Source: Azolla caroliniana (lineage: Eukaryota; Polypodiophyta). Taken from it: a stretch of DNA of 64,000 nucleotides. A program made the position numbers and the translations under genes. The first letter of the stretch is position 1; each line of letters begins with the position of its first letter. Positions 12,179-21,266 of this stretch are shown one piece after another. Location of the stretch: assembly GCA_043228905.1 (NCBI GenBank), contig JBHGNT010000006.1, positions 14,384,001 through 14,448,000 on the forward strand, read 5' to 3'. The notes beneath the pieces were generated by a model. That model made no database searches. It saw nothing but the letters and a program-made list of their open reading frames with translations, and was not told where the DNA came from.

Positions 12179-14431
12179 GATGTAGTTAAGGATAAAGAGA
12201 ATTACCAAAAGCATTTGCATGAGTATAAAAGACTTATTCAAAGAAAGAGAAGAATATGGGAAGTTACTCAACAATTTATCCAAACGCAAGAGAAAGCACA
12301 TGCATGTGCTAAATTTTGGGGAAATCTAAAGGGAAAACGTGTTGAGAGTTATGGTGACTTAACTCTTCACGACTTGTCTATGCATTGTAAGAATTTATAT
12401 GAGTTATCTCTTGCCGGAAAGATGATGTGTTATGGTTCTCTTTCACATATGCCTTCCTTCTTTACAATTGAAGATATATGCATAGGACTTAAGAAATTGG
12501 CCTCTCGAAAGGCAAGCGATCTTCAATGTATAAAGGCTGAAATGCTCAAATGGACGGGAAAGGAAGCACATATATGGATAAGCGATATGTTTAATGATGC
12601 ATTGCAACATGGTATGCCGTACGATTGGACTACAAATTGGATCAAACCTTTACATAAAGGTGGAGATATAAATAATGTAAACAACTATCGAACCATCATG
12701 GTTGGCTCATTAATGGCAAAACTATTTGGATGTATAATGGAATCAAAGATAAGTGTATGGGCTGAAAAAAGTGGTAAGAGAGCTTATGGACAAGCTGGCT
12801 TTCGGAAACACCATAGCACCATTGATCACCTTATCACCCTTCGAGTATTAATGGAGGAAAGTCGCCTTAGAGGTAAAGGTTTATATTGTTGCTTTGTAGA
12901 CTTCAAGAAAGCTTTTGATATGGTACCTCGTGAGCATCTTTGGAGGCGAATGGAAGAACTTGAGGTGCCAAGTGAATATATGCTTGCAATTTCCCGAATT
13001 TATGAGAAGGTTATATGTTGTGTGCGCATGAAAGATAAACTTTCAGATTTTTTCAAAAGCACTATTGGTGTTAAGCAAGGATGCCCACTCTCACCAACAC
13101 TATTTGGTCTATGCATTGATGAATTGGAAGAAATGGTTACCAAGTTTGCAAAGGAAGAATGTGTTGAAGAAGTTGCCATTGGGAATGTTGTGATTATGCT
13201 TTTGCTATATGCAGATGACGTAGTGCTTTTTGCAAATACTTTAGGAGATGCACAAAAGCTTATGAAGGCATTGGAAAAATTTTGCATGCATACTAAATTA
13301 AGTGTCAATAGCTCTAAAACAAAGATTATGCTTGTGAAGAGCCAAAAAAGAGATAAACCATGCATTATGTACAACAATGAGCCACTTGAATGTGTGGAAA
13401 GCTTCAAATATCTTGGCCTTGAAGTTCCTTCAAATCATAGATGGAATGAATGTGCTACACGCCGCTTAGAGGCGGGCAAACGAGCATACTATGCATTTGA
13501 GAACACATGCAATCTTGGAGATATTAAGTGTTGGGTCCTCAAGAAATATCTTTTTGACACTTTGGTGACACCAGTTCTTCTCTATGGGGTGGAAGTATGG
13601 GGCGGTAGCATCCCTAACTCTATGTGGAAAGAGTTTGAAAATGTCCAAAAGCATTTTCTTACCAAGTTTCTACAAGTTAAGAAACAAACGCCCTACACCC
13701 TCCTCCTCCTTGAGACGGGATCGCTTCCCATTGAGATCATGGCCATGGAAAGGGTTGTTGAATACATGCTTAAGGTTCAAAAAAGTCCCTCACATCGACT
13801 TCCTAGAATTGCGTGGGAAGCAAGCAAAAAGATCCAAAAGACGCATAAAAGCAAAATTTTGTGTTCCGGTTGGATGCAAGATATAGAAAAATGGTTTGGT
13901 AGATGGGATGCGAGACACTTGCTTCATGATGCATCATTAGATTCCTCTATAAATGAGGCATTTTTGCAACGCCAATGTATCATGACATGGGACAAATGTG
14001 GAGGCTCACGCTTCACACATTATACTACACATGTTGCACCTAACTACAAAACCATATTCTTTGCGGAACGGGGAAATCGTACACATCCATACATGTTAGA
14101 GCCCATACCGTTATCTGCCATTCGAACCATTGCTTCCATGCGACTTAGCTCACATGCATTGCGATGTGAAACAGGGCGTTGGGGTACAAGTGATGAGAGT
14201 GGTCGGCTATGCACACTTTGCCCTAAACAAGTTCGCGAGTCTGAGTATCACACTTTGATACAATGCTCTGCCTTTGATCATATTCGACCATGCTTTCCAC
14301 ATCTCTTCGATCGAGCCCAATCTTTGCATGAATTCCTCTCACAACCACAATGTGCACTCTCGATTGCAACATTCATTGGTAAAGTTCTTGAACATCGAGA
14401 GTCAATACTCACTTTCACACGTATCACGTGA
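12179..14431 (+). CDS. LINE reverse transcriptase, 5'-truncated
   Basis: C-terminal ORF2 of a non-LTR retrotransposon, about 750 residues without a stop. RT motifs counted from about 12098: FVDFKKAFD near residue 267, GVKQGCPLSP near 325, the catalytic YADDVVLF near 371 and KTKIML near 405. A C-terminal zinc motif C-x2-C-x9-H-x4-C lies near 705. The apurinic endonuclease that normally precedes RT is missing: the frame opens straight out of a CT tract with no ATG before conserved sequence, as in 5'-truncated copies made by target-primed reverse transcription. The long open frame argues for a fairly recent insertion or purifying selection on its source. It could supply RT but not target nicking. 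This is a retrotransposon, not a group II intron maturase: no maturase X or HNH domain is present. Confidence 0.85.
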   Translation, partial: DVVKDKENYQKHLHEYKRLIQRKRRIWEVTQQFIQTQEKAHACAKFWGNLKGKRVESYGDLTLHDLSMHCKNLYELSLAGKMMCYGSLSHMPSFFTIEDICIGLKKLASRKASDLQCIKAEMLKWTGKEAHIWISDMFNDALQHGMPYDWTTNWIKPLHKGGDINNVNNYRTIMVGSLMAKLFGCIMESKISVWAEKSGKRAYGQAGFRKHHSTIDHLITLRVLMEESRLRGKGLYCCFVDFKKAFDMVPREHLWRRMEELEVPSEYMLAISRIYEKVICCVRMKDKLSDFFKSTIGVKQGCPLSPTLFGLCIDELEEMVTKFAKEECVEEVAIGNVVIMLLLYADDVVLFANTLGDAQKLMKALEKFCMHTKLSVNSSKTKIMLVKSQKRDKPCIMYNNEPLECVESFKYLGLEVPSNHRWNECATRRLEAGKRAYYAFENTCNLGDIKCWVLKKYLFDTLVTPVLLYGVEVWGGSIPNSMWKEFENVQKHFLTKFLQVKKQTPYTLLLLETGSLPIEIMAMERVVEYMLKVQKSPSHRLPRIAWEASKKIQKTHKSKILCSGWMQDIEKWFGRWDARHLLHDASLDSSINEAFLQRQCIMTWDKCGGSRFTHYTTHVAPNYKTIFFAERGNRTHPYMLEPIPLSAIRTIASMRLSSHALRCETGRWGTSDESGRLCTLCPKQVRESEYHTLIQCSAFDHIRPCFPHLFDRAQSLHEFLSQPQCALSIATFIGKVLEHRESILTFTRIT

Positions 14432-14485
14432 AATGTAACATTTTTGGTCTCATAGGTCATATTTGATCTCCGAAGACGATAATAT

Positions 14486-14533
14486 AATCTATCTATCTAT
14501 CTATCTATCTATCTCTCTCTCTCTCTCTCTCTC
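14486..14533. repeat. (TCTA)n-(TC)n tail of the LINE
   Basis: A tetranucleotide run passes into a dinucleotide run about 55 nt after the LINE stop codon. The LINE 5' edge is also a CT tract (12143-12177). The 3' repeat may be the element's own tail, or both tracts may be halves of a CT microsatellite target. Confidence 0.7.
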
Positions 14534-14756
14534 ATCCTCTTTTGGCCACTTTCACATCACGAAAGTGTAAGAATACAAGGATGCTCATTATGATTGATAT
14601 AAAAACATGCTCTATCTTGAGTATCTCATGTAATATATTTCTTGCATATCCCTCATAAGTTTTTGTGTACTCTAGTCCACGTCGATGCACATTAACATCA
14701 ACAGGGGCTCATGATTGAAAATGATCATGCATCAACATAAAAGGATTATATCCAGT

Positions 14757-15127
14757 TGAAGTATGTTTAGAGTTGTTTTAAGAAAAATCTAATAATGGGT
14801 GGTATTGTTCTCATTGTATAGTATCCTTCACCACACCGATTGCAGAATAATATGGAACTTGTGTATGGAGTTAGCAGGCAAGTAACAAGAGCGATATGGT
14901 GTAGTATTTCTTTCAATAAGATATACATAGAGATGGAGAGAGAGCAAGAGAAATAGCAACACAATTGTATAGCAAGATGACAGTTACATTCAAGAATCCC
15001 TTCGAACTAATTTACAAGACTCAGTTCCCTCTTATTTATAGTTTGGGTAATTGAGCCCTAGCTCCCTTTGAGAGTGTTCACACTAGGAGAATACAAAAGA
15101 TGGGTAGAGTGGGACTTTTATCCCAAC
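14757..15127 (-). repeat. Unassigned LTR-like sequence
   Basis: On the minus strand the sequence starts TGTTGGGATAAAAG, directly after a purine tract (ACGGGGAGTT). It has a TATA box (CTATAAATAAGAGG, near 15032) about 90 nt in and a later CT-rich stretch. The far end near 14757 is a guess. No matching partner LTR is in the window. It abuts the C-terminus of the GypP gag. Confidence 0.45.
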
Positions 15128-15231
15128 AAACTCCCCGTAAAAGGACTACTCCAATTGTGCCTAAATTGGGCTTCTTCGGTTTTTGGTAAAGCACCTCGGA
15201 GGGAGCTCATGGAGAAAGGGTTGTTGTTTTG
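15116..15231 (-). pseudogene. GypP gag, C-terminal piece (left of CopC)
   Basis: Removing CopC and one copy of its target duplication joins this piece to 29907-30631. The minus-strand reading then runs without a break through the junction (VLTMDSAQNNNPFSMSS) to a stop at about 15116. That stop lies inside the start of the LTR-like sequence. No protease or polymerase follows, so the element is gag-only as preserved here. Whether that is original or a deletion cannot be told. Confidence 0.5.
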
Positions 15232-15630
15232 TGTTGGGCGGCAAGCTCAACCGGATCCGGATCGGCATCCAGAAGGATGAGACGGATCGGTGAGCCAGTG
15301 AGCTGGGGAGCCGGTTAGCTAGATCCATCAGTAACCGGAAGCCTAGTAGCAGCTTAGACTACTAGGTAGTTAATGTCTCATAGTTAGTGTCAGACGCTTG
15401 TGTGAGCATTGAAGTACACCGTACTTCTGTCAGTCCGTATGGACTTGTATAAAAGTGTTCACTAAACACATACGATGTACATACAGAGTATTATTTTTGA
15501 ATTGAGTTTTGTGCTCTGTCTCTGTCTCTGTCTCTGTCTCTCCCACGTACTATGTATATTCAAGCTCTCCATTAAACCTGCATATTTTCTGTGTTCGGTT
15601 TTCTATTGCTTTTGCACGCTATTCTTTACA
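15232..15630 (+). repeat. 5' LTR of CopC
   Basis: TGTTGGGCGG to TTCTTTACA. The core promoter is TATAAAA at 15448-15454. Upstream are two dyads, GAAGTAC-N3-GTACTTC (15411-15427) and AGTCC-N4-GGACT (15432-15445); downstream is GTGTT-N5-AACAC (15455-15469). A CTGTCT repeat follows at 15509-15541. The 3' LTR repeats this arrangement. Confidence 0.92.
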
Positions 15631-15648
15631 TGGTATCAAAGTGCGAGG
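15631..15648 (+). promoter_or_regulatory. Primer binding site of CopC
   Basis: TGGTATCAAAGTGCGAG directly abuts the LTR. It is a slightly decayed match to the initiator-methionine tRNA site TGGTATCAGAGC that most plant Copia elements use to prime minus-strand DNA. Confidence 0.85.
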
Positions 15649-15714
15649 GTTGAGAACCTCTGCAACCGACATAGCTTGAAAAGAAAACCAACCAAGAAGA
15701 ACAGGAAAAACAAA

Positions 15715-15767
15715 ATGGATAGAGGCATGGCTAGCTCGTTCCTACCGAGAAGCTCAACAGAAACAAC
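15715..15767 (+). pseudogene. CopC gag, first 18 codons
   Basis: Starts MDRGMAS, as does the CopD gag (MDRGMAT). Relative to CopD one base is missing around 15745-15755, which shifts the frame. CopB then interrupts it at the target ACAAC. The reading resumes after CopB at 21267. Confidence 0.8.
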
Positions 15768-15856
15768 TGTTGGAGACGAGGTCGTCTATGCGGAAGATCA
15801 AGAAGCATTCGATTGGTGTTTGAATACCTGCGTATGACAGTTTCTAGGTCGTTGCA

Positions 15857-15904
<48 letters not shown>

Positions 15905-16070
15905 AAAGAGTTTCTATTCCACAAAGCAATAATACAACACCCAACCTTACAAAAAGGTTACAAGGTCACTATATATAGTGACCGACTTAGGGCAACTACC
16001 CTTTATGCTAATTACACAAATGGCCCAAAGGGATAGTGTGAATACGTCCATTATACACATGTATTCGACA
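15768..16070 (-). repeat. 3' LTR of CopB
   Basis: On the minus strand TGTCGAATAC to CTCCAACA, following the polypurine tract ACGGGGGAG. The TATA box is the centre of a perfect 20-bp palindrome, GGTCACTATATATAGTGACC (15964-15983). About 60 bp downstream in transcription sense is a CT run, (GA)20 on the plus strand at 15861-15901. Confidence 0.93.
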
Positions 16071-16263
16071 CTCCCCCGTAATGGGCGTATACATGGGTTG
16101 TCTAAGATTACAGGTATAGACTTAGGTTCTCGGACGTATCAGCTTTGTTCGAGTCGGCAGGGTCCGAAGGCAGAAGACCGAACTGGTCGGGTCGGAACAG
16201 TTGAAGCCGATCATTAAGGAACTGATGTCGGTTGTCGGGAACCATCCTGCTCTGTGTCCGGCT

Positions 16264-19200
16264 CTAACCGGACTGGTTTGTCGTTACGCCCATCTGATGC
16301 CGAAGAGACCGAAAACGGTCTGCCGAAAGACACTTGGTCATTCCATCTGCGACATTGTCGGTTGTGGATATTTTCTCTAGACCGATTTTCCCTGAAATGA
16401 CGCAGTCCCGAACGAAGTGATATCGAACGTCGATATGTTTGGAGGCGTTGTGGTGAACCGGATTTTTCGACAAGGCAACAGCACCTTGACTGTCGTTGTA
16501 GACAACTGGAGCCGAGTCATGGTCGACTTGTCGAAACGTGTGCGCCAGCCGACCGAGCCACAAAGCTTCTTTTGCTGCGTCGGACGCAGCTACATATTCT
16601 GCTTCGGTCGTTGAGGTCGCTGTGCACTCCTGAAGTTTCGACTTCCACGAGATTGCTCCATTGCCGAATTTGAAGCAGTATCCGGTTGTTGATTTCCGAC
16701 TGTCTATACAGCCGGCGAAGTCCGAGTCGGTGTAACCGACTACGCCTGAGGTTCGGTTCGGACCGAAAAGAATGCCGTGGTCTTTTGTGCCAGCCAGATA
16801 TCTGAACACATGCTTGACTGCGTTCCAATGCGATCGGCCAGGATTGTGCATAAATCTGCTAACGACTCCTACGGCATGAGAAATATCAGGCCGTGTCGCA
16901 ACCATCAGGTACATAAGGGAGCCGACTGCCGGTGCATACGGTACCGACTTCATATCTTCCCCCTCCGGACCGGATGTCGGGCAGTCTCGCTGAGAGAGCC
17001 GAAGATTCATGGGGAGCGGGGTTGATGCAGATTTGGCTGATTGCATGTTGAAGCGTTCTAAGACACGTCGGATATAGTCGGTCTGAGACAAAAAAAGATG
17101 TCGTTTATCGCGATGCCGACTAATCTTCATGCCGAGTATGTGTCGTGCCGGACCGAGGTCCTTCATGGCAAACTTCAACCGCAGTTGCCGAATGAGATCG
17201 GCAAGTTCGCCCGCGTGGCGTCCAGAGATTAGCATGTCGTCCACGTAAATGATGAGGAAGATGGGTGATCCATCTTGAGCTGTGTTGGTAAAAAGACAAT
17301 GGTCCTCATCGCTTTTTGAGAAGCCGATTGATTGGATGAAGTCGTCGAACTTCTTGTACCATTGTCGCGGTGCCTGTTTGAGGCCGTATAGACTCTTCCT
17401 GAGTCGGCAGACTAGATGTTCTTGGCCAGTTGCCACGAAGCCTTTTGGCTGCTCCATATAAATTTCCTCTTCAAGATCACCATGGAGGAAGGCGGTTTTG
17501 ACATCTAGCTGAATCAGCTCCAAGTTGTCGGCTGCCACTACGCCGAGTAGAAAACGAAGGGTTGTCATTTTCACCACTGGTGAAAAAATCTCGTCGAAGT
17601 CGACGCCATATTCTTGTCGGAAGCCCTTCGCAACTAATCTGGCCTTGTACTTTGGGGTGGTCGAATCAGACGTCTCTTTAAGTCGATAAACCCACTTGCA
17701 AGGGAGAGCACGTCGATTCTTAGGTAATTCGACCAGATCCCAAGTCTTGTTTGCCCGAATGGAGTGCATTTCCGACTCCATCGCCAGATGCCAGGTGGCG
17801 GAATCGACAGATGTCGATGCCTCTTCGTAAGACGTCGGTTCGCCGGCGTCGGTGAAGAAAATTCCAGGAGAATACCTCTCCGGAGGTTGCGACAGTCTCT
17901 CGGATCGTCGAGGTATGATTGGACTGGTCGCATCGGGTATCGAGGTCGGATGGTCCGAAAGCGAGTCATTCGGCTGTGCCGAGTCGGAGTTGTCCGAGTC
18001 GGTAGTGTAAGGTTCAGCTACCCGTGAAGCTGACCGTGTGTTAAGAGCGGGGCCTTCTTGAAGGGTCGGCACATCGGAAAATGTTACCCTTCGGACTTCG
18101 ATCGGTTTTTCGACTGATGGATTCATAGCCGACTCGTTGAACACAACGTCCGAACTTCGAACGATTTGTCTGCGTTCGGGGTCCCAGAGTCGGTATCCCA
18201 TTTCGCCGTCTGATCCATATCCAAGGAAAATGCATTTCCTGGACCGAGGTGCAAGTTTTCGGCGATCATCTTTCGGAATAAGGGCGTACGCCTCGCATCC
18301 GAAGATCCTCAGCTTGTCGTAATTCGGCCTACTGCCGATCCATAGTTCCTGAGGAATTTGAAGTCCTAGAGGTCTACTTGGCGACATATTGATTATGTGT
18401 ACTGCCGTGAGTAGAGCCTCTGCCCAGAAGCCATCCGACAGTCCGGAGTGTTGGAGCATGGAAACTATCCTTTCTTGGATTGTCCGATTCATTCGTTCTG
18501 CAATCCCGTTTTGCTCCGGACTGTGTGGTGCCGTAAATTCACGTCGGATGCCGCGTTGTCGGCAGAATTTGACGAATTCTTCGGATTTGAACTCTCCCCC
18601 ATTGTCTGTCCGAAAGCATTTCAGCTTTCGGTCGGTTTGATTTTCTACCATAGCGAGCCAATCGGAGAAGATCGAGAAGACACGATCTTTGGTGCGAATT
18701 GGATAAGCCCACACCTTCCGAGTCGAATCGTCAATAAAACTGACGAAGTAAGAGGCACCGCCAAGAGACTGATGCGGCATTGGGCCACAGACGTCCGAGT
18801 GGACTAGATCGAGAGGTCTCGTTTCTCTTGGTGCTGATGTCGGGTGTGATGCGGCTGCTTGTTTGCCATACTGGCAATGCTCGCAGAATTGATGGTCGGA
18901 GAAGGAGAGTTTGGGGATGTATCCGGCTCTAGATAGATGCGTAATGCCGGCCTTGCTGAGGTGTCCTAATCTTCGGTGCCATAGTGATGACACAGGAATA
19001 TCCACCAAAAACAGGTTACCCTCTCTGAGCGTAACATGTAACGGATACAGTGAGTGTATCTTGGGTCCTCTAGCAAGCAGGAGGTTCCCCCTGTGGAGTG
19101 TCCACCCTCCCGAAGAAAAGCCGGCACGAATGCCCTCTTCATCTAGTTGTCCGACTGAGATCAATGGCCTTGAGAGCTCGGGTACATGTCGGACATTGTG

Positions 19201-20280
19201 GAGTACAAGTGTAGAGCCACCTGCAAGGTTGAGCTCTACTGTGCCGATTCCGATGATGTCACAGTGTTGTGAGTTGCCGACTCGAACTGAGTCGGAGTGA
19301 CGGATCGTATATTGCCGAAATTGGGATCGATGAGGAGTCACGTGAAATGACGTGCCCGAATCTAAGAGCCATGTGCTCGACTCTTCAGTCGTGAGTAGGA
19401 CTTCTGATCCGACTAGATTTTCGATTGATAGTATATTCGGGTCGTCTGGTAGCACATCAGCTGAGAAGCTGACGTAATTGATCTCCTCATGCCGGCCACT
19501 CTTCTTGTTGTTCTTGTTCTTGAGTGCGCGGCAGTCGGCTTTGATGTGTCCGGGTTTCTTGCAATAGTTGCAGATTCGGTTATCCCGTGACTGGCTCCGT
19601 CTTCGCTGATTGTTCGGCGGTCGTGAGGAATCTCTTCCTCGTATGTTCGATCGGTCTGTCGAACCTTGTACTACATAAGCGTCGTCTGTTGAGTCTTTGG
19701 CGAAAGACTTTCTCCGAGCTGCTTCGGTCAGGATTGCGCTCGTGACTTCGGAGTATTTGACAGCCGTGGTTGACGCGTTGCACACGGTTGTGACGAAAGT
19801 TTCCCATGATGAGGGAAGGCTACTCATGAGTATCATTGCTCTGAGTTCATCCTCAATTGCCGTCCCCTGAGATGAGATTTGGGAGCTTATGCTTTCGTAC
19901 TCATTAAGGTGTGCTTGAACCGAATCAGATTCTTTCATCCGCAAGTTGTAGAGGCGCCGGATCAGAAACATCTTCGTTGCGGCGACCTTCTTTTCGTAAG
20001 TGTCCGACAGTGTTTTCCACAGTTCGAATGCTGTCGTACACGATTGCACCGTAAAGTATACCGTTTCCGATAGGTGCATCCGAATCGTGGCGCGGACGAT
20101 TCTGTCCAGCTTCTGCCACTCAATTGGTTTGTATCCTTCTGGAGGTTCTTCATTTTCGATGGGATCGATTTGCCCCTTGACTATGAGATAGTCCTGCATT
20201 TGCTCCTTCCAGAAGTTGAAGTTCGATCCATCGAACTTTCGTAGACTCATTTCTGACGAGCCGGATGTTGATGCCATCAA
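16264..20280 (-). CDS. CopB gag-pol polyprotein
   Basis: A 1338-residue polyprotein that self-cleaves into capsid, protease, integrase and RT-RNase H inside a cytoplasmic particle. Domains: gag about 10-230; CCHC knuckle CNYCKKPGHIKADC near 236-249; aspartic protease LLDSGTSFHVT near 305; integrase HHCC about 425-465, with acidic residues in VHSDVCGP (about 494), DNGGEF (about 560) and PEQNGIAE (about 591); RT with YVDDMLISG near 1011; RNase H with TDSDFAGC near 1188 and YNDSQGAVALSKN near 1260. It ends about 20 residues after the RNase H block, normal for Copia. No frameshift, stop or missing catalytic residue is visible. The frame opens with two Mets (MMASTSG); the first is taken. A 680-nt leader lies between it and the primer site. 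Confidence 0.96.
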   Translation of the reverse strand: MMASTSGSSEMSLRKFDGSNFNFWKEQMQDYLIVKGQIDPIENEEPPEGYKPIEWQKLDRIVRATIRMHLSETVYFTVQSCTTAFELWKTLSDTYEKKVAATKMFLIRRLYNLRMKESDSVQAHLNEYESISSQISSQGTAIEDELRAMILMSSLPSSWETFVTTVCNASTTAVKYSEVTSAILTEAARRKSFAKDSTDDAYVVQGSTDRSNIRGRDSSRPPNNQRRRSQSRDNRICNYCKKPGHIKADCRALKNKNNKKSGRHEEINYVSFSADVLPDDPNILSIENLVGSEVLLTTEESSTWLLDSGTSFHVTPHRSQFRQYTIRHSDSVRVGNSQHCDIIGIGTVELNLAGGSTLVLHNVRHVPELSRPLISVGQLDEEGIRAGFSSGGWTLHRGNLLLARGPKIHSLYPLHVTLREGNLFLVDIPVSSLWHRRLGHLSKAGITHLSRAGYIPKLSFSDHQFCEHCQYGKQAAASHPTSAPRETRPLDLVHSDVCGPMPHQSLGGASYFVSFIDDSTRKVWAYPIRTKDRVFSIFSDWLAMVENQTDRKLKCFRTDNGGEFKSEEFVKFCRQRGIRREFTAPHSPEQNGIAERMNRTIQERIVSMLQHSGLSDGFWAEALLTAVHIINMSPSRPLGLQIPQELWIGSRPNYDKLRIFGCEAYALIPKDDRRKLAPRSRKCIFLGYGSDGEMGYRLWDPERRQIVRSSDVVFNESAMNPSVEKPIEVRRVTFSDVPTLQEGPALNTRSASRVAEPYTTDSDNSDSAQPNDSLSDHPTSIPDATSPIIPRRSERLSQPPERYSPGIFFTDAGEPTSYEEASTSVDSATWHLAMESEMHSIRANKTWDLVELPKNRRALPCKWVYRLKETSDSTTPKYKARLVAKGFRQEYGVDFDEIFSPVVKMTTLRFLLGVVAADNLELIQLDVKTAFLHGDLEEEIYMEQPKGFVATGQEHLVCRLRKSLYGLKQAPRQWYKKFDDFIQSIGFSKSDEDHCLFTNTAQDGSPIFLIIYVDDMLISGRHAGELADLIRQLRLKFAMKDLGPARHILGMKISRHRDKRHLFLSQTDYIRRVLERFNMQSAKSASTPLPMNLRLSQRDCPTSGPEGEDMKSVPYAPAVGSLMYLMVATRPDISHAVGVVSRFMHNPGRSHWNAVKHVFRYLAGTKDHGILFGPNRTSGVVGYTDSDFAGCIDSRKSTTGYCFKFGNGAISWKSKLQECTATSTTEAEYVAASDAAKEALWLGRLAHTFRQVDHDSAPVVYNDSQGAVALSKNPVHHNASKHIDVRYHFVRDCVISGKIGLEKISTTDNVADGMTKCLSADRFRSLRHQMGVTTNQSG

Positions 20281-20959
20281 ATTTGGTTTCGGTTAACGAA
20301 GCTCGGTTCGGAGTTGACTACGAACCTTGTTGGAGTGCAGCCGGTTGGCTCACCCGATATCGTTCTAGTTGGATTTGAACCCGAGTCGGTTCGGCTTCGG
20401 ATATATGTATTGTTGAACTTGCTCGAATTGACTCCGGTAACTTGAGGGACAGAACCGACTGGTCTTCCCGAATGTTGCCGAGTCGGAGTGAGCCCGGTTC
20501 GCTTCGGATATATATGCCGAATACCGATTATTGAAACCGATTATCTGGACCGATTCTGCTTCGGTTGACTGCAGCAACGAGAGAGACGGATCCAACTGAT
20601 CCTCCCGAATGTCGATAAGCCAGATGAAGCACGAATTTGGGTTGTTGTCTTGAGACCGATCTGCACCGAGTGGTTACAATGAGCGGCGAGCAGCGTTTGA
20701 TGACCTCTTCGGATGCCGTTTAACCGAATGGAGCACGATCGTGTCAATGTTGCACAAGGGGATTTCACCTCGAGCGGTTACGATCACAAGGGACAGAGTA
20801 CAACCTGCTGGCTTACTCCAAGCGAAGATGATCTAACGCGATGAGATGCAAGCCTCGTTTCTCTTCTTCTTCTCTCTTCTTCGAATGACGCAGGAAACCG
20901 AATGCTGTGCAGGCTGAGACGACGGCCGACAGCGGATTGAAGGACCGATTACTGTGCAG
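20281..20959 (-). other. CopB leader
   Basis: Non-coding, between primer site and gag. It contains two diverged copies of a segment of the form GAGTCGG...GGTTCG.CTTCGGATATAT (about 20380-20410 and 20478-20515). Confidence 0.65.
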
Positions 20960-20971
20960 GCTCTGATACCA
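20960..20971 (-). promoter_or_regulatory. Primer binding site of CopB
   Basis: Minus-strand TGGTATCAGAGC, an exact initiator-methionine tRNA complement, two bases from the end of the 5' LTR. Confidence 0.93.
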
Positions 20972-20973
20972 GA

Positions 20974-21059
20974 TGTTGGAGACGAGGTCGTCTATGCGGA
21001 AGATCAAGAAGCATTCGATTGGTGTTTGAATACCTGCGTATGACAGTTTCTAGGTCGTT

Positions 21060-21099
<40 letters not shown>

Positions 21100-21266
21100 A
21101 AAAGAGTTTCTATTCCACAAAGCAATAATACAACACCCAACCTTACAAAAAGGTTACAAGGTCACTATATATAGTGACCGACTTAGGGCAACTACCCTTT
21201 ATGCTAATTACACAAATGGCCCAAAGGGATAGTGTGAATACGTCCATTATACACATGTATTCGACA
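20974..21266 (-). repeat. 5' LTR of CopB
   Basis: Same sequence as the 3' LTR, with a shorter GA run (21063-21096). The 20-bp TATA palindrome is at 21160-21179. Confidence 0.94.

Larger units (their letters stand above)
15768..21266 (-). mobile_element. CopB: intact, young Copia retrotransposon
   Basis: Complete 5.5-kb element. LTRs 15768-16070 (303 bp) and 20974-21266 (293 bp) look almost identical apart from the length of a GA run. The target duplication ACAAC is perfect (15763-15767 and 21267-21271). A primer site, a polypurine tract and a single uninterrupted 1338-codon gag-pol are present. It sits in the gag of CopC. Its CG-rich, CGG/TCG-rich coding sequence contrasts with the AT-rich flanks. 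All parts expected of an autonomous element are in place. Confidence 0.95.

Noticed and set aside
12098-14431. Group II intron or organellar maturase
   Set aside because: RT motifs are LINE type, with a C-terminal CCHC-like zinc motif and no maturase X or HNH domain; nothing else looks organellar.
14757-15127. LTR-like sequence as the partner LTR of GypP
   Set aside because: It does not resemble the GypP LTR at 30701-31090 in ends, promoter dyads or R region.
15475-15837. 120-codon frame beginning MYIQSII
   Set aside because: Starts in the CopC LTR and runs through the primer site into gag; no separate gene.
16417-20191. Many frames of 60-130 codons on both strands
   Set aside because: Other-frame shadows of the CG-rich CopB polyprotein.
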